Shown here: one piece after another, positions 1 to 13,000 of the stretch
How positions within the stretch are numbered: the first letter of the stretch is position 1
Layout of the letters: every line of letters starts with the position of its first letter
NCBI GenBank assembly: GCA_026119935.1
Contig: JALRMH010000066.1
Coordinates: 95,762 to 159,761, forward strand
Source of the DNA: Endothia cerciana
Taxonomy: Eukaryota > Ascomycota > Sordariomycetes > Diaporthales > Cryphonectriaceae
Length of the DNA: 64,000 nt
Reading direction: 5' to 3'
The notes under the pieces: generated by a model
The model's input: only the letters and a program-made list of their open reading frames with translations
Databases searched by the model: none
What the model was told of the DNA's origin: nothing
Made by a program: the position numbers and the translations under genes

Positions 1-425
1 GGCGCACTACCGGGTCGGTGAGGGATGTCTATACTAACGTCGTTGATACGCTCCTGCTTACGGTCAATCGCCTGGACGTTATCTGCGAGAGTATCCAATT
101 TCTCCGGCATACCACTTCTTTCAACCTGCCCAGCTGGGTTCCGGACTGGTCGCATGTGGCTGAGATGAATCCCCCAGGGGCATCCCCGTAATTTTCGTTT
201 TGGGCAGATGGACCACGGAAGCAGGCTGTGTTCAACTTCCTGAGGGAGCGGCGGAACAAGTTCCAGATATCTGCCGTCTATCTGGGTAAGATCGAGAAGC
301 ACAGCATGGCGGTCGGTACATTATGCAGGCTACCTCACTTCCTCATGGCTTTTCTGGAGTGGAGATATTTGCTCCTGGAAGACTTTCGCGGCGCGGACAG
401 GCAGACGGGTCTGACAGCCGTCTGA
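1..425 (+). pseudogene. 3' remnant of a HET-type (heterokaryon incompatibility-like) gene
   Basis: One forward frame reads from the window edge to a TGA at about 423-425, interrupted by a TAA near 190. The first part contains a YTNVVDTLLL segment followed by LPSWVPDWS. The string LPSWVPDWS placed just after an N-terminal domain is a hallmark of fungal HET-domain proteins. After the stop the frame stays open for about 77 codons. The upstream HET domain itself would lie outside the window, so I cannot tell whether the in-frame TAA is a real disruption or an unrecognised intron. I infer a decayed or partial HET gene. No other function is claimed. Confidence 0.5.
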
Positions 426-3400
426 TCAAGCAGTGGATGTAGTCCCAAGTTGCATCCCCGGGATCCCATACTCTTGTAGGCTGGTCAAAATCGAGTGTTC
501 CTCCCTATGAACTTTAATGCTTCAAGGTGTATGAATCGATATGGTTGATTGATAGACCATTTAGAACATAGAGACTTGGGGCCAGCTGGGGTGGGCCTTC
601 TTGCACATAGCTTACCAGGCGCTGTGTTGTGCGCGATGCGAGAACTGGTCATCGGCATCACCCTCACCCATCCTTGTCAAGGAAGCCTGCAGCCATAATG
701 AGTCTTGTCGAGACATTTAGGGGCCCTTGATTGATCACTCAGCCTGGCTCCACAATGCTTTCTGTGGTCATCCATCCTGTCTTCGTAGACAGGGCGATGA
801 CTGTCACACTACATATGTGTGACAGAGCTGACATTTTCGAGGCGAGTAAAACAGGGACGGGGACGGGGCCGGGGCATGCCCAATGATTTTCAAAACAACA
901 TTTGTAACTAATCAATGTAATTTCCTGCCACGACCGTGGTGTTGCCAACCGGTGCATCACAATCGAGAAAGGGGGGGAAAGTCGTGAGGACATGATCCTG
1001 AAGTTACGACCAGCCATCAGGCAGGGCTGAAGCGCCCAAAGTGGCACGCGCGGACCACACAGGATACGGCATGGCCGCAAGTCGGGAGTGTGCCCCTGCT
1101 CGCGCACACATTCGTAGCTATCAGGAAGCAAGCACCTTTACGCGGAGCAGAGAGCAGGAAAGTAAAGTTTCAGGCCGCCTCGTCCCTTGGGACTCTCAAG
1201 CCCACACAAATATGCCTCATCTCGAGCCGCAGCCCACCGGTCCATCCATAGAAAATCCTTTGATGCCCTTCGAAGGGTGTGGAGAAGGAATGGGGTCCCA
1301 ATGGTACAGCACACTCTGCCCGGATAGACTTTTTTTGTTTCTTGGGAGAACTGATCGCCTCGGATCAGGAAGGCCGATGAAACGGGCGATGTACTACGGT
1401 TAGCAATCATCCACAGGGCGGAGTCGACTATTACGCGATAGACATTTAGACGCGCCGAGAGGCCCAAGTCGACGATGAGTCGTCGCCATTGAACACAAGC
1501 CACATGAACTCATTCCAGCTACAGCCTTGCCGCGGGGATATCGCCTGACAGGAGACGGCTTGCTGGCACATGCAATGTCGAGAGCCAGTGAAACTGAGAC
1601 TGGGAAAGCCTCATCACAGATAGAGAAACGCCGATAGGAGGCTAGCCTTGGCTGGTGAACGTGAATCGTCGACCGAAGGGCCTGGCATGGTCAGGTGGTG
1701 GGCCATAGTGGGTCTCGACCACGAGGAGAGGTCCAGGTCTGCTGCAGTAGAAGTCAAGTTTGGGCTCCCATATGCATGGAGCCGCAGGCTACACGCAGGT
1801 ATGGGGAGATAAGGGTCCTTGCTTCTAATGTCGATCATCACGAGAGATACGCTGAGAAGCTGAAAGTCTGTGTATGGAGGGCGGCAGGGTATGATTATGG
1901 ATTGGGATTTCTCGAGGAACCACTAAGTGATCGGCGGCACCTAGGAGGTCGGTCCCCCGCAGGCATCTTTCGGGTTCAAAGATACGCCTCACAAGGCATA
2001 AGGCCGGAGGTTGGAGGCCGTACGCATGAAGTAGCGGAGAAGCATACCGATACTCTCGCGCCTACCTTGAATGGACGAGGACTTTATAGACCCTATGTGC
2101 GTCGGGGCGGGCTGCGCTGGTGGCCTGTCTTATAATCCCGAGGGTCGGGATGACACGTTCGAGAAAACAGGTAGCGAGCAGTCGGTTGAGAGGCATGCAT
2201 GTTCGTTTGAACTGTCATTGTTGATAAAAAACTTAGTCACGAGATGTCTAGGACTTTTTGCCGGATAGATCGGTAGGCGAGCCATGGTTGCTGCGTGGCT
2301 CGAGCGTCACACGTACATGCTGAAACCCAGGCACGGTTCGATATTGACTTCGGGTTGGATCGATAGTACAATCGGAGAAGAAAGTCTCGCTGCGAAGGTA
2401 AGCTTCCAGAATCGTACAATAAACTTGCCGAACCAAGAAGGTGGGTTGGCTCTCGCCGAGAACAAGTGCAAAAACGAGGCGAAAGTGAGGCGGATGATGC
2501 ATCTGCAGTATAAGCACACCCCTGCAATGGCGATGCGTAACAGTCCCAAACTTCTCAAGCTTCGGGAACAAATATGCAGAATCCAAAGGAGCGTCCAGAG
2601 AGACGAAATCCGCGAATCGCTTGATTTGTTGAGGATATGGCGGTGTAGAACTCTAAGGCGAGCGTCAAGTACCTCAGTACTTAGCTTTCGTTCAAAACAT
2701 TGGGTATTCAGACGTTCAGCACTGGTTGTGACCTCGAAATAGTCCGAGATGGAGGTCCAGTTTTGGCCTGGTAGAGAGGCAACAGCTTCAAAGTGTGGGT
2801 GACAGACGATACCGGAGCGTGAAACATAAATAACCGCATGCTTCCTCGGATCGTCATTCTGATGACCAAAGCCTGAGCATTTATCCGCCGACGTTCCTAA
2901 TCCAGTCCCGTCCTCATCCGAAGTTCTCCCTGCACCCTGAAGCGGCGCTACGATGTCATACTCATCAACCCCTATGAACAAATACTGGATCCCGTCCCAA
3001 GATATCCACAAAAAGGTCATCACGCAGGAGCTTCAGTTCCACCTTGGGCCTGAGGCAACGGTGCGCCCTTTCACCCGCGAGGTGCGTTTACATCCGCGTC
3101 TGAACACTTGATCGAAAACGTCCCTGACCAGGCTTTCAACATCAGGGCGAGGATGGATTCCTCATCACTACGCCTGGTCCTTGTCTATCAGATGTGAGCC
3201 TCGCTCAAATCAGAGCTAAGAGCCGAGCCGAGTCGCCTTCGTTGACGTTATTGTCCAGGAACAGATTGATGACATCTGCGAAAAATCTCGCGAGATGTGG
3301 GAATTGAAAGCTGCGGCCCGGGCAACCGAGAACTCGGGGAAGGCCCTGAAGCGACCGCTGCATCAGCCTGTGGTTATTGAGAAGGCCGGGTCACACAATT

Positions 3401-4313
3401 CGTCGAGACACAGGAGGTAATGGAGACCTCTAAGACCAGTGCATGATCCCAACAAAGAAGAGCCCATCGCCAATGCTTCGAGGCAGCCGTAATGCCGGAA
3501 ATTTACAGGGCCGGTATGGCAAGGTGCATAGAGTTCTGCCAATGCTCTTGATGCAAACACCCGACAGTGGTGGCCTAGATATGTTGAGAAGGGTGTTGTT
3601 CCATTGGGACCTTTGGCTGTCAGTGTTTATTTGGTGTAGATGTGTTAGCTCTGTGGCTTCTTTGGGAAACATGATGATGTCGTGGCCCAGCAAAAGGCCG
3701 CCATCTGTCATGGACTGCTTGAGCCAATAGAGGCTGCATCCATCCATCCAATATTGTGTTCCGCTGCAGCCAAAGAGAAGATTCCTAGATCTGCAGAGCC
3801 AACAATGCAGCGAATCATTGGGAGGTCCCTTTACTCCGATTTGCAGTGGCTATCGCTCGTCAATGTTCATCTGTGTGACACTTCATCGGCGTGATGCAAA
3901 CATTGACATCAACAACCAACGAGCGTGGTGCGATGGATAGCCCGTGTGACCTGGCGATACAGTCGGTCGATTCAGTCGGTAGAATCCTGGCGGCTCCGCT
4001 CAAAGATCGATTTTCCAGTTCCCAGCACAGGAGCCATTGGTTGCCACAATCAGAAGACCCGACTAGGGTGGTTGATGTGAAGCTTGGCAGCAGCAGTGCA
4101 ACACCCATCACATTAGGCCTGATCAATGGATTTGAGGAAGCTGCAGCTCTCATGATGCGGCAGATATCTTCTCTCTGCGAGTGTCTGTGGAGCTGATCGC
4201 CCCAGTGCCCTGAAATGACGACAGGCATGAGCCATAGGGTTGGCTGGCCGGCTTCTCAGTAAGGTGCGTTAGGAATCTTCGACAGAGAATATGCATCCTA
4301 TTGATTTGGAGCC
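426..4313. other. long gene-poor stretch
   Basis: About 3.9 kb with no recognisable gene, RNA or complete repeat. Open frames exist on the minus strand at 2307-3023 and 3430-3747 and on the plus strand at 1695-2135 and 2284-2742. None shows a family motif, a convincing splice pattern or a conserved-looking domain, and frames on opposite strands overlap each other. The stretch may be degraded coding DNA next to the HET remnant. Confidence 0.5.
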
Positions 4314-4885
4314 TCAAAATTTCGTTCCAGTTGTGTTTGGCTTCTGACGCTTCGTCTGAGGTTCGCTTGCCATCGCCATGTCGCCCACGCAGGTTTCATA
4401 TCGTCCGATGTCCAAGGGCCCGGCAGACCACAACATGAGAGCCTGCACATGGACAGCGGAGGCGTCCATCTTGCGTTTCAACCGCTTCTTGGCTGATTGT
4501 GGCGGCGGTGAGGCAATGTATCCAATGACGTTCACCCACTGGCCGACCGAGGTCTGCTCAATGGTGAGCTTCTCCAGGATCAGACGCACGTCCACAGATG
4601 CCTCCTTGACTTCAGAGTACTTGGGAAAGTTGTGTTGAAGGATCAACCGCCCTGATGCGATGGAATATGAGGTGACGCTGGGACTGGGTCAGCTGTAATG
4701 TTCATGGCTGATGTTCCGAGGTTCCTTCGCGGCTGGTCAGGTGCTTGCTGTCCTACTGCTCTGCGGACCTGTCTCTGAGAAGGGGGTCTGACATACCATC
4801 CCAAGAAACGGACCTTGTCTCCAAAATCGCAAGATGGTAAAGATGACAAGAGAATAAGCTTGGAAGGGACAGGACCATTGGACAT
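4314..4885 (-). CDS. TEN1: CST complex telomere-capping subunit Ten1
   Basis: Two exons on the minus strand, 4885-4797 and 4677-4314, encode 150 aa. The 119-nt intron starts with GTATGT and ends CCCAG, and the phase fits. Exon 1 starts MSNGPVPSK and ends in KVRFLG. The splice creates KVRFLGCVTSYS, a characteristic fungal Ten1 segment that unspliced reading hides. Exon 2 carries the rest of the small OB fold, including WVNVIGYI and a VHVQALMLWSAG helix, then a Lys/Arg-rich tail of about 20 residues (QTKRQKP). Ten1 pairs with Stn1 and protects chromosome ends as part of CST. The start was chosen at MSNG because family members begin this way; the frame stays open upstream. The gene is head-to-head with SNF7, with about 820 bp between starts. 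Confidence 0.85.
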
Positions 4886-5704
4886 TCTCAACGCCCACAC
4901 ACGATTGGACTTCCGGATGACCTCAACCTGCATTCCACATCCATGATAGGAAGCAAAGCCAAGGGTGTTTGAGGCCAATGATATATCCAGAGATAAAGGA
5001 AGAAAGCCAAAGCGATGGTATATGCTGCAGAGAAGCGCTTATCCAAGTGAGATCGGATTGAGGTGCTGGTGACGGATGTTGGGTGAAGTCATCATCACGA
5101 CTTCACTGGCCCTGCGACTGCCCAAGAAGATGCCTAATCCTGGGCGCGACGCGTCCTCCTTGAGGGTATGGCGGTGACTTAGGTAAGCCCTGCGTGGGCC
5201 AACGCTGGCGCATGCTGACAGGTGACAGATGCACGGACCAAGTCGGCTTCCTCTTTGAGGCTGGGCCTAGCGCATGGTCGGCATCACCAGGCCTGGCTGG
5301 ACAGTGACGAATTAAGCTTGCATCATATCTCAACAGCCACTTCTCTAGGCCTCTACCAACATCCCCGCAAATCAATGTGACTGCCTTGCGACCACGACCA
5401 CGATCAACGTACAGACAGTGACGACGACTTGATTCTACGAACGGCCTTCCTCTTGTCCTACCAGCGACCCTACGACTACGCCCAAGCACAGGAGGCTGCG
5501 ACATCGCCGCCGGGCTTCTTGCCCTGTCATTGTCGAAATACCCCGCCGTTATCAGCAAACGAGCCCAACCCGAGGCCACCTGCCACGAGATCCCCGTCAT
5601 ATCCATCTCGAACCACGTGATAAGCGTATACCTCCCTAGAGTCTTTCCCTCGACATCTCGGCGAAATCGACCTCCTTTTGCGTACACTCGATACCGAATA
5701 CAAG
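4886..5704. promoter_or_regulatory. shared divergent promoter region of TEN1 and SNF7
   Basis: This 819-bp stretch lies between the two divergent start codons. Several open frames cross it, but none resembles a protein family. I infer that it holds the promoters and 5' leaders of both genes. No individual element can be assigned with confidence. Confidence 0.5.
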
Positions 5705-6628
5705 ATGTCTGGCTGGGGCATGGGCTGGTTCGGCGGCGGTTCCGCCCAGGCAAAGAAAAATGCGCCCAAGAACGCCATCCTGGGGCTGCGCTCCCAGCTC
5801 GACATGCTGCAGAAGCGGGAAAAGCATCTACGGAACCAGATGGACGAGCAGACCGCCCAGGCCCGGAAGCACGTCAGCGCGAATAACAGCAATGGTGAGT
5901 CTATACCAGGACGATGAACACAAAGCCTCTCGAGACGGAGGTGCTGGCGTGCCCTGTGCTGACCCGAGCTTCTCTATCCATGATAGCCGCGAAAGCAGCA
6001 CTGAAGCGGAAGAAGGCGCACGAGCACAGCCTTGAGCAGACCGAGGCACAGATCGGTACCCTGGAACAGCAAATAAACGCTATCGAGTCAGCCAACATCA
6101 ACAAGGAGACGCTGCTGGCGATGGAGAAGGCCAGCGAAGCCATGAAGCAGATACACGGCAAGCTCACGCCTGAAAAGGTGGACGAGACTATGTATGCTAT
6201 CCCTCCGCTTGGGAGTCCACCATCTGTTTCCCTACGCACGGACGATGACTGACCATGACCTTTTCTCCCAGGGACAAACTACGGGAACAGAACGCGCTTA
6301 GCGAGGAGATTGTCAATGCCATCACGAGTAACCAGATCGGAGAGGCGATTGACGATGACGACCTAGAAGCGGAACTGGACCAGTTGCAACAAGAGCAGCT
6401 GGACGAGCAGATGCTCAAGACCGGGTCTGTACCGGTATCAGATCAGATCAACCGCACGCCTGCCGTGCCTGCAGGGGACAGTGCGTTACGCCCCCCCCCC
6501 CCCCCGGAGACCTCTGCTTGACCTACGTGTGCTAACACCGACTGACAGTCAAGGGCAAAACACCCATCGCGGCCGAAGACGACGAAGAGGAAGAGTTGCG
6601 CAAGTTGCAGGCGGAGATGGCCATGTGA
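5705..6628 (+). CDS. SNF7: ESCRT-III core subunit Snf7/Vps32
   Basis: Four exons, 5705-5894, 5987-6191, 6272-6480 and 6549-6628, give 227 aa. All introns are GT-AG and phase-consistent. The product starts MSGWGMGWFGGG, followed by the basic amphipathic helix alpha1 region (LGLRSQLDMLQKREKHL). Next come a Lys/Arg-rich, coiled-coil-forming second helix and an acidic C-terminal half with DDDDLEAELDQL. It ends in EEEELRKLQAEMAM, which fits a C-terminal MIM-type helix that binds Vps4. Snf7 polymerises on endosomal membranes during multivesicular-body sorting, and fungi also use it in Rim101/PacC pH signalling. The length is normal for the family. Intron 3 opens with GTGCGT and contains a run of 15 C (6491-6505). 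Confidence 0.93.
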
Positions 6629-9600
6629 AACCTGACGCGGACTTGCCACGGCATTTACAATGTACTGTCACGATCTATCCACATGGAAGTTGCAAGGCAG
6701 GGCCTTTGTGGTGCTGCGGACGGAGGGACCTCCGACACGCTACACCAAGACGTGACATATGCGGCTGGGCTCCTTGGGGTACTGGCGTTGGCGTCTGGAG
6801 GCTGCATTATTCACTTGAAATGGAGAGAAGGCGGGCGAAATACCGCGGCAAGCTACCTTAAGACAGATCTCGAATCCATGTCCTGCCCCTGCCTGTCCTG
6901 CCCCTTAGTCTGATTGAACCTCCGCTTCTACCCATTATCCGGACTTCTTGAGTAGCCCCGCAATAACACCTGGGGTAGGATTATCTTTGCGTGTATATGA
7001 GGAACGGGATCCGGCAGGTTTAGAAGTTAGGCATGGACATGAACATGCAGTGAACGGGACCCATAGCATATTGCTGCCATTGGAGATATGGTCTGACGAG
7101 TAGACCTGATCAAGGCATACCAAGAGTATTTGTTTCCGGTGTTTTTGAAGACAGACAGACGCGGTGCACTGCCCCCCAAGGTTTGTCTAGACGTAGATTT
7201 GCGATCTGGTCACGGCCGAGGCTGAAGACCACCCAGACCGCCCTTTGATCTTGATACGGCGGGTGAGGTTGGCGGTGGGTCTTTGATGAGCATCCACTGC
7301 CCGATCACCCCATCTTTTTCCATGCCATGTAGGCTCACCGAGGAGGCCAGCATGCCCGTCGGATGAGGTTGGCTCTTGGATGAAATTGTATAAAAAAAAC
7401 CCACCAAAAAAAACTTCTACATTGCTCGGTGTACATGTTGTAGAAGGAGAGGTAGAGTCGTGTTGGTTAATGCGTCGCCCGTCAAGGATGGCATGCCTAC
7501 GACATCGAGCTGACCCTGGGATGGGACGAAAGTTCTTGGTACGCTAAATTGCCGAGCCCTGGGGCGAAGGACCTGTATACGCAGTACTGTTGACGCTGCT
7601 TGCTATCACTGTCTGTCTGTTCACTTCCTACATGGTACTTTTTCAACCTCCAGCGCTCCGGCCTCCCACAGATGTCTGATCCATAGCGATATCGACTCTA
7701 CGAATTAACCTCTCTTCCCTCCCATTCGAAAAGGCCCTGCATCCAGGACCTCTTGTCTAAATGTCGTCGAACTGGTAGCCCCCCACATTCGGTAGCGAAC
7801 GTGCCTCCAGGGTCTGACCATGCAAGACCCATGATGGCGGCTCTGCCAGCTGGCGGGCTCGACATTCGCGACTGCGACCCTCCCGTCCGGGGCGCGTCCA
7901 GGTGCGTCGCTGACCAACTTCTTGTACCCATGTGCTGTGCAGCCTCATCCAGCAGACAGAGCGCATAAAGGGGCTCCAGAAGCATAAGGTCTATCGTGGG
8001 CCACCATCCCGACCCCCAACATGCTCCGGATATCAAGTTCAATATCGCCCCACACGGAGATGCACGGTGCGATGCGATGTGATGCGATGCCTTTGGCCGA
8101 TCTAGCACCGCGGCCTCGCCTCCCCCTCCCCCCTCGACCACAAGGACTGGACTGGTCAGCATCTCGTTGACCCTCCTTGGCGCCCATGTCTCCTGCGTGT
8201 CGTCAGCTCCTCTCAGTTCCCCGGATGCACGCACGGTAAGCAACCGGGGTCACCAGAAGCGACCGCGGCGCTGGCGAGCCACGTAGCACCCGTGGGAAGA
8301 AAAGAAAATCCCCCAAAAAATTCACCAACAGTAGCTTGGTACTCCGCACTCCATACAGCAGGACGCACATGCAGTCTGCAGCACGACATCTTTCTTTTGC
8401 TCGCAATCGGGCGCACGGCAGCAATTCTTTCATGCCTCACTGGTCCGTCCAGGGCGGCAGGCTTGGGTTTCCATGCTTGGCGCCACCTCCATTCGGCCGC
8501 TGGACAGAGCAAGCCGTACACCAACACCACAGAATACCCGGAATCACCAAAACCCCCTCGAGCTGTCGGAAGTTCTCAACATGCAATTCAGGGCTGTCCA
8601 TGACATGTCAGGTCCCAGACTCAAGCTGGCCTGCATGGTCCAATTCAATCTGGTCCATACCCTCAGATGCGCCCCGTCCCTTGGCGAGCGGAATGCTGCA
8701 TGGAAGAGCAAAGCTGTCTCCGCCCCCATGCCGTGTCGCTGAGAGCACTGCAGCTGTCTCTTATACTTGCCCCTTTGGACTTGACGGTGAGGGTGTATCC
8801 AGTTCCCCCCCCCCCCCCTCTCAGTCCCCTACCTGGTAGATCTGCGCCTTTCATGCCCAGCTTTCGAGCCTGGCCTGTTGTGCTAGGCCGCCAGACATCA
8901 CACCCCCCATCCCGGCACTCTTGTTTCCACCATTCGGTGTGACTCGCCGGTCATTTGTTGATCCTTTTCATATCGGGTCTCACCTACATAGTGCGGTAGC
9001 AATGATTTGCTCTGCTTTCTTGCCCTGCTTCCCCAGACCGGCTGCGATCACTCGACGTGGCGCCTGCCGTTGTCACGACTCACGACGTTGAACCGGCTAG
9101 TCGATCCACATCGACATGCTGGCCACTGGAGGACATTTCCCTATTGAACCATCGCTTTGCTGGCATGGATGGAGCCGAGGATTTTTTTTTCCCTCTCAAA
9201 AGTGGGACACCGCGGTAATCACAATGTGGGGCATCAAGCGAGCGCAAGGAACCGACGTTTCTCGCGTCTCTCCTCTCCCCGTGTTTGTACCATAGTATCT
9301 TATCCCACCGTGATCACGGTTCATAAGTACCTCATGACAGGGGTGCCATGGCCTCATCATTGGTGATATTACCTTGTTCCTGTGGGGTATCGCCAGAGTG
9401 GACGTCGACGAGCTTGTTGCCGGGACACCCTTTCCCACCCACAGGACCGCAACTTGCAAATTTTCAAACGGCGGTTCACCTCTCCCACTTCCCAAGCGTT
9501 TCCTTGCGTGCCATCTTGTACTGGTTCCTGAATCACGATATACCTCTTGTTATACCCAAGCCTGCTTGCTGATCCTGGGCAGCTTCAGCGCTTGAACCTG

Positions 9601-10023
9601 CGAGAACTTCCTGCAGAACTGTTGGTCATTTACGCGCATCTAGGCATCGGTCGTGTCTCTTGCTTTTGATCGCTGCCTGTTGCATAATACCCGAGTAGGT
9701 AGCTTCCTAATTCTTACTCCTGCGTGCCACGACATCACACACCCTCGTGGACGTACGACACAACACCCAAACGAGACCAATCATTTCTCCAAGCGCCCTT
9801 CGCCCCACAAAGTCTCATAGGCCTCTGTGCCTGTTGGGTACCGATCTGGCCCGACCTGCATCTTCCTGCAGCTGCAAGACAAAGTCCCCAGGAAAACACG
9901 AAACCCACGTTTTGACATGGCGGACGATAATAAGAAGACCAGGCCCCAAGAGCCCCCCTCTCTTGCTGTGGCCGCTTCTTTCAGTCATGACCATCAAGCG
10001 GCCGTGTCCCCGGTCTCTTCAGT
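6629..10023. other. long intergenic region
   Basis: About 3.4 kb between SNF7 and the giant repeat-protein gene. It contains a 14-C run (8805-8818), short TCTG repeats near 7608 and pyrimidine-rich stretches close to the downstream gene. Open frames on both strands overlap each other and show no family motif. The last few hundred bases are probably the promoter and leader of the downstream gene, and include a possible alternative first exon at 9917-10021. Confidence 0.5.
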
Positions 10024-13000
10024 ATGAGTTACCCAACGCAGCAAACGTTCCGCCCCGTCGAGGCAAATATCGACCTTTCCCGACTGCAGCTCTCAGAATA
10101 TCCTAACCGCAGTTTGCAGGTAGCGGACTACTCCCAGGTTGAGTTTCTGGAACAGTCTGATTCCGAGGGGGAGCAAGGTGATGAGGCCATGAATTATTCA
10201 TATGAGAACAGTGAGTCACTTTCATTCTTGTCTCACATTGATCAGCCCACTATCAGGTTTGTTGACCACCTATCCAGCCGCCGCCGGGGCTGAGGAGGTT
10301 CCTGTGTCTCCCACCTCGCCCACGGGCGGCTCAGCGCCCAGCAAGAAGACCTTGAAGAACAAGTCCAAGAAAGCAAAGCAGAAGGCCAAGGCCAAGGAGA
10401 AGAAGGCGACTGCCACTGCTGTGCTCGCCGACGGTGAAAGCGCTACATCATCGCGGCCTCAGACACCCCTGTCATCACTATCAACAACGTCGCCCTTATC
10501 ACCTCTCTCGGGCAATGACACTGAGGAAACCACCTCTGAGAAGAGCAAATCCAAGAAGAAGAAGAAGAAGTCCAAGAAGAGCCCTATCTCTTCCGAGGCC
10601 ACTTCCGCGGCGACTGAGCCCGCCATTGAGTCGTTGAACAGTAAACTGGAGGAGCCAACACCGGTCCCCGAGCCTGTTGTGGAGGAGAGCCAGGTCGAGG
10701 AGCCTGAAAAGCCTATCGAGCCGGTTGTGGACGCCAAGGTCGACGACGAGCCCGAGGCCAATTCAGGACTCCCTGAGACAAATGGAGCAGAGGAGTCAAC
10801 ACCTCCAGAGGCGAGCGGCGAAGCTGCCACTCCCGAAGCCCCGGAGAGCAAGGCCGAGGAGCCTGCAGAGTCCACCGGGCCAATTGCCGAGAGCAAGGTC
10901 GACGACGGCCCCGAGGTAGCCTCGGAGGAACCTGAGAAAGATGGCACAGAGGAGTCGGCACCCGTGGAGGCCGATGGTGATGCTGCTGCCGCCGTCGAAG
11001 CTCAGGAGACCACGGTCGAGGAGCCCACGGACTCCAGCGTGTTCGACAGCAAAATTGAGGACAGCCCCGAGAGCGCCTTGGAACCATCTGAGAAGACTGA
11101 GGAGGAGATAGCAGTCCCAGATACCAACGGCGATGCTCTTGTCTCTGAACTCAAGGAGAGCAGCGAGCCAGCGCCCAGCTCAGAAGCTGTTGAGATCCCG
11201 GAAACCAAGGATGGGGAGGAGGTCGGCGCTCCTGAAGAGCCTATCTCTGAGCTCAAGGAAAGCAGTGAGCCAGAGCCCAGCCCAGAGGCTGTTGGGGGCC
11301 CGGAAAGCAAGGAAGAGGAGGACGCCGCCCCTGAAGAGCCCGTCTCTGAGCTCAAGGAAAACAGCGAGCCAGAGGCCAGCTCAGAGGTTGCTGAGGTCCC
11401 GGAAACCAAGCAGGAAGAGGAGGCCGCCGCTCCTGAAGAGCCTGTTCCTACCCCCGTCGAGGTTGAGGAATCGAAGACTGAGGAGCCACTTGCGGCACAA
11501 GAGGAGGAGCCTGCACCAAAGTCTGTCGAGGACGACGACGTTGTCCCCACAACTAAGGAGCCTTCCGAGCCAGTTGAGCCAGTTCAAGAACCGTCGACTG
11601 TTGAACTCCGGGAGGAGGTCGCTCCGGGTAGCGAGGAGGTGGCTGAACCGAGTCAAGAAGTCGATGACACACCCATCAAATCCAAGGAGGACGACAGCAA
11701 GGACGATCAGCCCACCGCTCCTGCAGCTGAGGAGCCATCTGAGCCAATTGAACCAGCCCAAGAATTATCAACGAACGAGACGGGCACTGACGCCGCTCCG
11801 GTGATTGAGGACGTGATTGAACCAAGCAAGGAAGTTGACAGCACACCCACTGAGTCGAAGGAGGAGGAGGAGGAGGAGGAGGAGGAGGGGGGGGGGGAGA
11901 GCAAGGTCGAGCAGCCTGCCATCGCTGAGACGACTGAGCAGCTTCCAGAGCCAGTATCCGAGGAGCCTGCAGCCGCCGAGGTTCAGACCGAGGCGGTCCA
12001 GGAACCCGAGCAGCCAACATCTGTCGCCCAAGACGCGGTTGCGCCCGAGGAAGTCCAGAACAACGCCGTGCCAGCGGCCACCGAAGACTTGCCAGCAGAG
12101 CCCGAGAACCCTATTGACGAGGCTTCCGCACCCGAACTGGACGCTCAAGAAGTGCAGGCCCCCGTCGCCATGCCAGAATCCGTGGCAGCCCCAGCCGAGC
12201 CGGAGGCTGCCGAGTCCAAGGACGAGGAGGAGCCAACACAAGCCTCGACAGGGGAGGAGCTAACCGCTCCCGCTGAGGAAGTTCCAGTGACGGCTGTGGA
12301 GCCGGCCGCCGAGAGCAAGACAGAAGAGGCGCCTGCCCCCCCTGCTGAGGATCCTGCCGCACCCGCTGAGGAACCTGCGGTAGCGGCTGAGGAGCCGGTC
12401 GCGGAGGCCAGCACTGAGCCGCAAGTCGAAGAAGGTAAAACTGAAGAAGAGGCTGACGCGCCTACTGAGGAAGTTGCGGTGCCGACTGAGGACCCGGTCA
12501 CCAGTGGTGATAACCCGAGCGAGCCGGTCGCCGCCGCCACTGTTGAATCGCAGGTCGAGGAGAGCAAAGTTGAAGAGCCGGTTGCGGAAGACGCTCCTGT
12601 GTCAAAGGAGGAGACTCCTATCGTCGACGATGCTCCTGCCACAGAGGCGAATGCTGCTACCGACGATGTTCTGGGTGCAGATGTTGCTGCCACTCGAGAC
12701 GTTACTGCAATGGAAGAGATCGTCGAGGAGAAGCCTTCCGATGCCACTCTCGAGCCTGAAACTTCGGCCACGGAGATTGCGGCCGAGCCCGAGACAGCGA
12801 AGCAAGCGGAGACCCAGGAGATCGAGGGTGAGAACAAGGAGGATGTGACTAATCAAGGTGAGAACCTCTCTGCAAATGCATTTGGTGATAATTCCCCCTC
12901 TGTTCAAGGCGTTGGCGAGAACCATGTTGCTTCGATAAGTCCTGTCTGCGCGAGCCTGTCACTCTCTGAGAGCGAAACTCGAGACCGTGGGGACAAAGAT

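Noticed and set aside
2307..3023. 238-codon minus frame in the empty left region
   Set aside because: No family features; overlapped by another frame on the opposite strand; no convincing start context.
3430..3747. 105-codon minus frame with QSMTDGGLLLGHDI-like text
   Set aside because: Looks protein-like but I could not tie it to a family or to exons on either side.
12857..12960. Possible extra intron where the repeat composition changes in the giant protein
   Set aside because: The frame is open throughout and no good acceptor with a branch site was found.
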